DNA of 43,861 nucleotides from Heminiphilus faecis (lineage in GTDB: Bacteria > Bacteroidota > Bacteroidia > Bacteroidales > Muribaculaceae), in the NCBI RefSeq assembly GCF_008728965.1, contig NZ_VSMC01000026.1, positions 1-43,861 of the forward strand, written 5' to 3'. Every line of letters begins with the position of its first letter. Position 1 is the first letter of the stretch. Shown here piece by piece: positions 1 through 5,020 of this stretch. The notes below the pieces were generated by a model. The model searched no databases. It saw only the letters and a program-made list of their open reading frames with translations, and had not been told where the DNA came from. Position numbers and translations under genes: made by a program.

Positions 1-64
1 CGACTTCAAAATTATCTATGAGTACCTCCGGCAGGATGGCTCGAAGCAGTTTTTCCGATTTCAT
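1..64 (-). CDS. ISAon1-type transposase N-terminal ORF, 5' part only (runs off window)
   Basis: Reading leftwards from the ATG at 64-62 gives 21 codons, MKSEKLLRAILPEVLIDNFEV, before the window ends. This closely matches the ORF fragment at 983-1165 and what I recall of the short first ORF of ISAon1-family transposases (N-terminal region protein). A TACCTTTG -7 box lies only a few bases upstream, so the transcript would be leaderless or nearly so. Whether the rest of the element is intact cannot be seen. The family name is from memory; the homology to the second copy is seen directly. Confidence 0.6.
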   Translation of the reverse strand, partial: MKSEKLLRAILPEVLIDNFEV

Positions 65-68
65 GATG

Positions 69-76
69 CAAAGGTA
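69..76 (-). promoter_or_regulatory. -7 box (TACCTTTG) of the left transposase fragment
   Basis: Exact fit to the Bacteroidota sigma-ABfr -7 consensus TAnnTTTG, ending 4 bases before the ATG at 64. No convincing TTG -33 element is seen at the expected distance. Confidence 0.55.
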
Positions 77-183
77 ATACTATACCACGATACATCCACG
101 TCGCCCACCGGGAAAATCCGCTGACCCTTTATTACCATGTGCCCTGATTTTGGTTGACATATGGTTGACAGAAATATAAAAGA

Positions 184-222
184 AAAATCCCAAATAATTG
201 AATTTCAATTACTTGGGATTTT
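184..222 (-). terminator. Terminator after the minus-strand tRNA array
   Basis: Long hairpin: arms 184-193 and 213-222 pair over 10 bp and inner arms 195-202 and 204-211 pair over 8 bp, with one mismatch (194/212) and a single-base turn. On the minus strand it ends in a T run. It sits directly downstream of tRNA-Leu(GAG). Confidence 0.8.
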
Positions 223-228
223 CAAGAG

Positions 229-312
229 TGTCCGAGATGAGATTCGAACTCACACAGCCGAACGGCCACTACCCCCTCAAAGTAGCGTGTCTACCAATTC
301 CACCACCCGGAC
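229..312 (-). tRNA. tRNA-Leu (anticodon GAG)
   Basis: Full cloverleaf on the minus strand, 84 nt with discriminator A and a long class II variable arm. The acceptor stem GTCCGGG/CTCGGAC closes with one G-U pair. The anticodon stem CTACT/GGTAG frames loop TTGAGGG, giving anticodon GAG for CUC/CUU codons. CCA is not encoded. It is last in a three-tRNA minus-strand array and is followed by a strong hairpin terminator. Confidence 0.93.
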
Positions 313-333
313 AAATATCAAGCCTATGCTTAG

Positions 334-406
334 AGCGAAAAACGGGACTCGAACCCGCGACCCCAACCTTGGCAAGGTTGTGCTCTACCAACTGAGCTAT
401 TTTCGC
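334..406 (-). tRNA. tRNA-Gly (anticodon GCC), copy 1
   Basis: 73-nt cloverleaf on the minus strand. Acceptor GCGAAAA pairs with TTTTCGC with G-U tolerance, and the D arm is AGCTCAGTTGGTAGAGC. Anticodon stem CAACC/GGTTG encloses TTGCCAA, anticodon GCC. The T arm is GCGGGTTCGAGTCCCGT. The discriminator is U, as usual for Gly tRNA, and CCA is not encoded. The sequence is identical to copy 2 at 452-524. Confidence 0.95.
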
Positions 407-451
407 ATTAAATATCAAAAATCGGCTTGATAAGTATGTTTAAGTACTCTG

Positions 452-524
452 AGCGAAAAACGGGACTCGAACCCGCGACCCCAACCTTGGCAAGGTTGTG
501 CTCTACCAACTGAGCTATTTTCGC
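452..524 (-). tRNA. tRNA-Gly (anticodon GCC), copy 2
   Basis: Identical in sequence to the tRNA-Gly at 334-406, separated by a 45-bp AT-rich spacer. It is first in the minus-strand array and sits under the promoter at 556-585. The tandem identical copies suggest a recent duplication or gene conversion. Confidence 0.95.
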
Positions 525-555
525 AGTGGGCAACCTCATTTTCGCGATTGCGTTG

Positions 556-585
556 CAAAGGTAGGCATTATATTTTTAATACCAA
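556..585 (-). promoter_or_regulatory. Promoter of the Gly-Gly-Leu tRNA array
   Basis: On the minus strand, TTG (585-583) is followed after 19 bp by TACCTTTG (563-556). This is a complete Bacteroidota -33/-7 promoter, about 30 bp upstream of the first tRNA-Gly. Confidence 0.75.
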
Positions 586-633
586 AATTTTAGAACGAAA
601 AAATTCAATAAATTATTTTTTTTAGACTAAACC

Positions 634-664
634 TTGTTTAATTGAAAAATGTTACTTAACTTTG
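634..664 (+). promoter_or_regulatory. Promoter of the tRNA-Arg pair
   Basis: TTG at 634-636, a 20-bp spacer, then TAACTTTG at 657-664 fits the Bacteroidota -33/-7 consensus. The first tRNA-Arg begins 20 bp downstream. Confidence 0.75.
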
Positions 665-684
665 CAACCGCAAACGAGCAAAAA

Positions 685-758
685 GGCTCCTTAGCTCAAC
701 TGAATAGAGCATCTGACTACGGATCAGAAGGTTACAGGTTTGAATCCTGTAGGAGTCA
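685..758 (+). tRNA. tRNA-Arg (anticodon ACG), copy 1
   Basis: 74-nt cloverleaf. Acceptor GGCTCCT pairs with AGGAGTC with a wobble pair, and the discriminator is A. Anticodon stem TCTGA/TCAGA encloses CTACGGA, anticodon ACG, whose A34 would be edited to inosine for CGN codons (family knowledge). CCA is not encoded. It is identical to the copy at 781-854, with a 22-bp spacer. Confidence 0.95.
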
Positions 759-780
759 CAATGAAATAGAGAGTTTTAAA

Positions 781-854
781 GGCTCCTTAGCTCAACTGAA
801 TAGAGCATCTGACTACGGATCAGAAGGTTACAGGTTTGAATCCTGTAGGAGTCA
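781..854 (+). tRNA. tRNA-Arg (anticodon ACG), copy 2
   Basis: Sequence-identical duplicate of the tRNA-Arg at 685-758, in the same transcription unit, followed within a few bases by a strong terminator. Confidence 0.95.
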
Positions 855-856
855 CA

Positions 857-886
857 AAACGGTCGACTTATGTCGACCGTTTTTTA
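857..886 (+). terminator. Terminator of the tRNA-Arg unit
   Basis: Perfect 11-bp stem AAACGGTCGAC/GTCGACCGTTT with loop TTAT, running into a T tract. It starts 2 bases after the second tRNA-Arg. Confidence 0.9.
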
Positions 887-982
887 TACCCCACAATTTT
901 GTAGATGGCTGGGACTAAGGGGGCAGCGGATTTCTCCGGTTGGTAAGGCGAGTTTTCAGGAGTATATATGTTATCTTTGCCT

Positions 983-1165
983 CTGAAACCAGAGGAACAG
1001 TTCCGCGCCATCCTTCTGGATGTTCTGATAGATAATTTCGATGGCGAGTGCTTTGAAAAGACCGACAGTCGGTTTGACATCTGGCTTGACGATAAAAACT
1101 GCTTTGAAGTAGTGAAAGGAACAGAACAGCGTGTGTTCGTGATGAAAGACTCAACCCAATATTAA
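983..1165 (+). pseudogene. ISAon1-type transposase N-terminal fragment, start codon lost
   Basis: From 983 the frame reads LKPEEQFRAILLDVLIDNFDGE and continues through FEKTDSRFDIWLDDKN, co-linear with the left-end ORF (RAILPEVLIDNFEV). An ATG exists at 968, but the -7 box TATCTTTG (972-979) overlaps the codons after it, so it cannot be the native start. Aligned with the left copy, one base is missing at the ATG, leaving CTG at 983. After about residue 36 the sequence no longer resembles what I recall of the family and stops at 1163-1165. It is probably a dead IS remnant. A short functional protein using a CTG start is possible but unlikely. Confidence 0.55.
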
Positions 1166-1335
1166 CATCTGATAAATATTTATCATTTGACGATGACAAG
1201 AGAGAATGATGTCAAAATCGCAAAGTGCACGTCATAAGTACAGTGTGTTATGGATAATCTTCATATTATTAGATTACTGAATATCGGACAATTCTAATTA
1301 ACTTTACAGTCAATATCAGAAACTGCTTATATGTT

Positions 1336-1728
1336 ATGAAACATAAAGTTAAAGTAACGGTGCTTGACACCAAACTATATCCTGAATACCAGCAGCAGTA
1401 TTGTGCCAATCCATGTTCGGGTAAATGCCCGGTCTATAACCAAGGGGATGAGTTCTTCTTCTATCGTGATGATGAGCGTGATGATTACTGGAATTGCGGT
1501 CTTGATACATTGGTAAAAACTGACGGAAAGCCCGATGAGATTGCCGGAGGTCCGAAAAAACCGTTCTGCACGGAAGCTTGGGATGCCATATCACGTTATA
1601 TCTACACCGGTTTGCAAGGCGGGTCAATAATGAGAGGATGGATGAAAAACGAGAACACCATGATAACCTGTTGTAATGACGGAACACGCCCTGTCATTTT
1701 TAAGATAGAACGCATCGATTATGATTGA
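1336..1728 (+). CDS. TIGR04076 family small protein
   Basis: 130 aa, no signal peptide or membrane segment. It matches the TIGR04076 pattern as I recall it: a KVKVTVLDTKLYPEYQQQY start, a cysteine cluster (Cys-Ala-Asn-Pro-Cys then Gly-Lys-Cys-Pro), a GDEF motif, and a C-terminal block CCNDGTRPVIFKIER. The biochemical role of the family is unknown, and the cysteine spacing suggests metal or redox chemistry (inference). Its stop overlaps the ATG of the GNAT gene (ATGATTGA), so the two are translationally coupled. It lies in an AT-rich accessory stretch between IS and mobile-element remnants, which hints at acquisition by transfer. Confidence 0.75.
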   Translation: MKHKVKVTVLDTKLYPEYQQQYCANPCSGKCPVYNQGDEFFFYRDDERDDYWNCGLDTLVKTDGKPDEIAGGPKKPFCTEAWDAISRYIYTGLQGGSIMRGWMKNENTMITCCNDGTRPVIFKIERIDYD

Positions 1729-2236
1729 GACTCTGTTAATCAGACCGGAACGAGAATTTGATTTCGATAAAATCCGTTCAGTTGTGAAAACGGCGTTTGC
1801 CGGGGCGGAACATACCGACGGTGACGAGCACAATCTCGTTGATAGGTTGCGTTGCACGAATGAATATATCCCCGAGCTTTCGTTTATAGCTGAAGTCAAT
1901 GGAAATATCGTGGGATATGCAATGTTTTCACGAATAAATATCGGGATTACCAAAGCAATAGCACTGGCTCCATTAGCAGTGCTTCCTGACTTTCAGGGCT
2001 ATGGAATAGGCCGTGCACTAATAGAGGCCGGACATAAAAAAGCAGCAGAAAGTGACTATTATTGCTCGGTCGTACTCGGATCTCCTGAGTATTATTCAAA
2101 GAGCGGTTATCTTCCGGCATCGCCATTTGGAATAATTCCACCATTTGACGTACCTCCTCGATTCTATATGGTCTTTCCGTTTAAACCCGAATTACCACAT
2201 GGTACCGTCAGATATTCACAGGCATTTGACGGGTAA
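1721..2236 (+). CDS. GNAT family N-acetyltransferase (YhbS-like)
   Basis: 171 aa. The N terminus IRPEREFDFDKIRSVVKTAF and the acetyl-CoA loop around residues 90-100 (LAPLAVLPDFQGYGIGRALIEAG, with Q/R-x-x-G-x-G/A as QGYGIG) identify a GNAT fold. The later VLGSPEYYSKSGYLPASPFGI block and a proline-rich tail with a large hydrophobic side chain are typical of the YhbS subgroup. The substrate is unknown. The start overlaps the end of the TIGR04076 gene by 8 bp, so the two form a tight pair. Between its stop and the next gene lie 533 bp containing a mobile-element repeat. Confidence 0.85.
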   Translation: MIETLLIRPEREFDFDKIRSVVKTAFAGAEHTDGDEHNLVDRLRCTNEYIPELSFIAEVNGNIVGYAMFSRINIGITKAIALAPLAVLPDFQGYGIGRALIEAGHKKAAESDYYCSVVLGSPEYYSKSGYLPASPFGIIPPFDVPPRFYMVFPFKPELPHGTVRYSQAFDG

Positions 2237-2260
2237 TTCTTGAAACATAAATCCAACCAC

Positions 2261-2437
2261 GTTGTCTCTATAATCATAAGAAAGAATACTCCGATTAGGA
2301 TAAACTCCAATAAGCTAATTTCTCGTTTTTAAATCTATTCATTTAAAATCAAAGCATTACAACGCTTCTGCTGATTTTTTCATCAGTTTGTCGCCGTTTT
2401 GTCCTCCGAAACTCCATGTGGATTATATGAGATGGCT
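2261..2437. repeat. Degenerate repeat copy 1 (mobile-element remnant)
   Basis: Positions 2261-2285 (GTTGTCTCTATAATCAT then AAGAAAGAA) match 3613-3638. From 2285 onward (ATACTCCGATTAGG to CCGAAACTCCATGTGG) the sequence aligns with 3934-4070 despite substitutions and small indels. Relative to copy 2, about 295 bp holding the HTH gene fragment are missing at the junction. The -7 box of that gene is broken here. It follows the first accessory gene pair. Confidence 0.75.
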
Positions 2438-2646
2438 TTTGCCTTTGAAAATCAACAATATAAGAAAATAACGATACAACTATCCGTTAGGGAAATGAGA
2501 ATATGAAAAAGTTGTTTTGAGGGAGTGAAAGGATTAGAAAAGGCGTGTATTCTGAATGAAAAATCTAACCAACTCTTAACAATTAATAATAATTTTTACC
2601 ATTTGGGGGGGATACCGTATGGAGATAGGATTAAACCACGAATCCT
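2438..2646. other. Gene-free AT-rich spacer
   Basis: No ORF, RNA or repeat that I can support. A small hairpin (GGATT/AATCC, about 2627-2645) and a G7 run near 2604 are the only local structures noticed. Confidence 0.5.
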
Positions 2647-2669
2647 AATGACCTCAAGTCATTTTTTTT
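2647..2669 (+). terminator. Possible intrinsic terminator
   Basis: 6-bp stem AATGAC/GTCATT with loop CTCAA, followed by a run of T. The stem is short, but its place just upstream of the next promoter fits the end of the preceding unit. Confidence 0.4.
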
Positions 2670-2700
2670 AGAAAAGCGCCTGAAGCTCACCGATTTTTTA

Positions 2701-2708
2701 TAATTTTG
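2701..2708 (+). promoter_or_regulatory. -7 box (TAATTTTG) of the SMR/Nim-like pair
   Basis: Exact TAnnTTTG, about 60 bp upstream of the SMR start, implying a roughly 55-nt leader. No clear -33 TTG was found. I looked in the leader for guanidine riboswitch signatures and did not recognise one. Confidence 0.5.
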
Positions 2709-2769
2709 CAATGCCTTAGAAGGAGTCGCCGAGAATTCTTGCAGCCCTCAAACAGGTTCGGATTCAGTT

Positions 2770-3093
2770 ATGAATTGGATAATTCTAATTGTAGCCGGCT
2801 TCTGCGAGGTCGGCTTTACTTACTGCCTCGGAAGGGCAAAATCCGTTGAAGGTCTCGCATGGTGGGGCTGGATTGCCGGATTCCTTGTGTTTACAATTAT
2901 AAGTATGGGATTGTTGGCAAAAGCCACGCAAAGCCTGCCGATAGGCACTGCATACGCCGTATGGACTGGTATTGGAGCTGTTGGGACAGTTTTGGTTGGC
3001 ATCCTCTTTTTCCACGAACCGGCAACCTTTTGGCGTTTGTTTTTCATCTTTACGCTGATATCGTCAATTATCGGACTTAAAATTGTATCATAA
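2770..3093 (+). CDS. SMR family exporter, SugE/Gdx-like
   Basis: 107 aa, four hydrophobic helices, the standard size for a dual-topology small multidrug resistance transporter in the inner membrane. The essential helix-1 glutamate is Glu13 in AGFCEVGF. The helix-3 signature LPIGTAYAVWTGIGAVGT and the GLK end are those of the SugE/Gdx branch rather than EmrE. Gdx proteins exchange guanidinium for protons (established for characterised members); specificity here is inferred. The stop is followed 3 bases later by the ATG of the Nim-like gene, so the two are co-transcribed. The pair is bracketed by two copies of a mobile-element repeat. Confidence 0.88.
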   Translation: MNWIILIVAGFCEVGFTYCLGRAKSVEGLAWWGWIAGFLVFTIISMGLLAKATQSLPIGTAYAVWTGIGAVGTVLVGILFFHEPATFWRLFFIFTLISSIIGLKIVS

Positions 3094-3096
3094 GCC

Positions 3097-3585
3097 ATGG
3101 AATTTCGTAAAATGCGACGTTTTCGCCAACAACTCACAAAATCGGAATGTGATGCCATATTGTCAATTGGGACATCCGGCACACTCGCCTTACTTGGAGA
3201 TAACGGTTATCCTTATGCCGTTCCTATAAGTTATGTCTATTCTGACGACAAGCTATATTTTCATAGTGCCAAAGCAGGTCATAAGGTAGATGCCATAAGA
3301 CAATCTAACAAAGCGTCATTCTGTGTCATTGCCGCCGATGATATTCATCCATCTGAGTTTACCACTTATTTCCGAAGCGTCATAGCTTTTGGTAGAATCC
3401 AAATCATCGAATCAGAAGACGAGAGAATGTATGCAGCCTCTTTGTTAGGTGCCCGATATAATCCCGGCGATGATGCAGGACTACACAAAGAGTTAGAAAA
3501 AGGTCTGTCTCACATGCTTGTTCTCCGATTTGACATTGAACACTTGACTGGCAAAGAAGCTATTGAACTTGTGAGAAAGAAGTGA
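3097..3585 (+). CDS. Pyridoxamine 5'-phosphate oxidase family flavoprotein (NimA-like)
   Basis: 162 aa with the split beta-barrel FMN-binding pattern of the Nim/PNPOx-like family: MRRFRQQLTKSECDAIL, then NGYPYAVPISYVY, YFHSAKAGHKVDAIRQ (with the His that contacts the flavin or substrate in NimA) and TTYFRSVIAFGRIQ, ending DIEHLTGKEAIEL. Nim proteins on plasmids or IS-activated loci reduce 5-nitroimidazoles, but most chromosomal relatives have unknown substrates. I therefore call the fold and subfamily only, not resistance. It forms an operon with the SMR gene. Its 3' end is followed immediately by the second mobile-element repeat. Confidence 0.8.
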   Translation: MEFRKMRRFRQQLTKSECDAILSIGTSGTLALLGDNGYPYAVPISYVYSDDKLYFHSAKAGHKVDAIRQSNKASFCVIAADDIHPSEFTTYFRSVIAFGRIQIIESEDERMYAASLLGARYNPGDDAGLHKELEKGLSHMLVLRFDIEHLTGKEAIELVRKK

Positions 3586-3654
3586 CATATCTGTTTTCAA
3601 CGGGGGACATGAGTTGTCTCTATAATCATCAGAAAGAAATCCGCCCTGATGATG

Positions 3655-3852
3655 ATTGTGATAGGTCAGCCTGCAAGCCCGGAGAGTGCCTTTATAAATG
3701 AGATTATACACAGTCCGGCTGCTCACTTGCAGGATGTCCGCCACTTCCCCGATGGTGAGGAAAGGCTTGTCGGTCATGCCCCGGTCATAGCCGGGCTGAT
3801 CTGTTAAATTGTGTTTAATTTGACGGTCCATTATCGAAGATATTTGTTGCAC
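3655..3852 (-). pseudogene. Excisionase-type helix-turn-helix gene, 3' truncated
   Basis: On the minus strand the frame reads MTDKPFLTIGEVADILQ then VSSRTVYNLIYKGTLRACRL, the MerR-like excisionase DNA-binding domain (HTH_17) common next to integrases of Bacteroides mobile elements. After TYH, near 3655, the family sequence ends and the frame runs on into unrelated sequence antisense to the Nim-like gene. Only the first 60 or so residues of a protein usually a few hundred residues long remain. The likely start is the Met at 3777 or an upstream in-frame Met (3852). Its promoter at 3929-3959 is intact. Confidence 0.7.
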
Positions 3853-3928
3853 GCTCTTGAAAGCTGTTGCACGTTGCTGAAAGGAAGTCGTGCCGTGCGC
3901 CCCCCTCTCGCGTGGTACAATCGCGGTA

Positions 3929-3959
3929 CAAAAATACTCCGATTAGGACTAAACGCCAA
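3929..3959 (-). promoter_or_regulatory. Promoter of the truncated HTH gene
   Basis: On the minus strand TTG (3959-3957), 20 bp, then TATTTTTG (3936-3929): a full Bacteroidota promoter inside repeat copy 2. In copy 1 the -7 box final G is replaced. Confidence 0.65.
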
Positions 3960-4082
3960 TAGGCGAAAATCTCGTTTGTTAAAATCTATCAGCTGAAATC
4001 CAAAGTATTATAACGCTGATTTTTTGCATCAGTTTGTCGCCGTTTTGACCTCCGAAACTCCATGTGGGATTTATATCGGAGA

Positions 4083-5018
4083 TTATTTACCGCCAACGAG
4101 TTTGTAGAAAGAGCCGGGTACAAGAGTAGAGAAATTCATATCGCGTCGAGTCGATGGATGTACGAAACGCAGGGTAAGGGCGTGCAAGGCAAGACGATGT
4201 ATGATTGTAGAGTGTGCACCGTACTTGCGGTCACCGGCTATAGGATGGCCAAGATCTTTCATATGAACCCTTATCTGATTCTTACGACCGGTATCAAGCT
4301 CGACCTCAAGCAATGTATGTCCTTTGCCCCGCTTTATAACTTTATAGCGAGTCACGGCAAGATCGCCTTTTTCAGGATCGTCAGTCGAATACACCTCATA
4401 CTGCGCATTTTCTGCAAGATAGCTTTTTACAACACCGCTATCTTGTTCTACAATACCTTCAACCACGGCCACATAAGTACGGTTAAGCACCATATTGTTC
4501 CAATTATGCTGCATGGTGTCCTTGGCCTCCTCTGTTTTGGCCATCATCATAAGGCCTGATGTATCACGGTCGAGCCTATGAACGATAAACACCTTATTGC
4601 GCGGATTTTCCCACTTTACGTGCTCACGCACTATAGAGTAGGCCGTACCGTCTTTTACTTTGTCGGTGCCCATAGACAGAAGTCCATACCCCTTCTCTAT
4701 GACTATTATGTCATCATCTTCATAAATGAGCTTCACCCTACGATTGGAGAACAAGCGGAATTCACGCGTCAGATTGACCTTTACCTCGTCAGCAGGCGTC
4801 AGCAGAGTATCAAACCGAGTGACCGGTATGCCATTTACAGCGACCTGATTGTGTTTAAGCAGCTCCTTGACATTGGTACGTTTACGCTGAGGCATGGACT
4901 GAAACAGGAAATCGAGCAGCCTGCAATCAGCCTGCGGCGTGTATATTTCAATCACATCGGGTTTGAATCCGGTGTGCTGAGTACCGGGTTTGCTTGCATA
5001 TGGATTCTTAGGTCGCAT
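4083..5018 (-). CDS. RluA family 23S rRNA pseudouridine synthase
   Basis: 311 aa. An N-terminal S4 RNA-binding domain (about residues 33-85) precedes the catalytic domain with HRLDRDTSG, whose Asp150 is the nucleophile that isomerises uridine in RNA. The block GRKNQIRVHMKDLGHPIAGDRKYG is the second RluA/RluD signature. The exact target uridine cannot be told from sequence alone. The ATG lies 2 bp after the stop of topA, so the gene is co-transcribed as the second gene of that operon. Its stop touches the right edge of mobile-element repeat copy 2. Confidence 0.92.
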   Translation of the reverse strand: MRPKNPYASKPGTQHTGFKPDVIEIYTPQADCRLLDFLFQSMPQRKRTNVKELLKHNQVAVNGIPVTRFDTLLTPADEVKVNLTREFRLFSNRRVKLIYEDDDIIVIEKGYGLLSMGTDKVKDGTAYSIVREHVKWENPRNKVFIVHRLDRDTSGLMMMAKTEEAKDTMQHNWNNMVLNRTYVAVVEGIVEQDSGVVKSYLAENAQYEVYSTDDPEKGDLAVTRYKVIKRGKGHTLLEVELDTGRKNQIRVHMKDLGHPIAGDRKYGAHSTIIHRLALHALTLRFVHPSTRRDMNFSTLVPGSFYKLVGGK

Positions 5019-5020
5019 TA

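Larger units (their letters stand above)
3613..4082. repeat. Degenerate repeat copy 2 with HTH gene remnant
   Basis: Two blocks shared with copy 1 (2261-2437) lie at 3613-3638 and about 3934-4082, separated here by roughly 295 bp containing the truncated excisionase-type gene. An 8-bp inverted repeat ATCATCAG/CTGATGAT (3625-3632, 3646-3653) lies at the left junction. The right end abuts the stop codon of the rluA-type gene at 4083. Confidence 0.75.

Noticed and set aside
152-172. Tandem TTGACATATGGTTGACA repeat near the left end
   Set aside because: Too short and isolated to support a function or an attachment site.
161-430. Plus-strand open frames over the left tRNA array
   Set aside because: They read antisense through three clear tRNA genes and a terminator and have no protein-like features.
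649-918. Open frame over the tRNA-Arg pair with an internal repeat
   Set aside because: The protein repeat is only the translation of two identical tRNA genes.
1171-1184. Perfect palindrome GATAAATATTTATC as an operator
   Set aside because: It is a short AT-only palindrome in AT-rich DNA, likely by chance, with no promoter beside it.
2709-2769. Guanidine riboswitch upstream of the SugE/Gdx-like gene
   Set aside because: I found no ykkC-type conserved core and no paired ACGR-loop hairpins in the leader.
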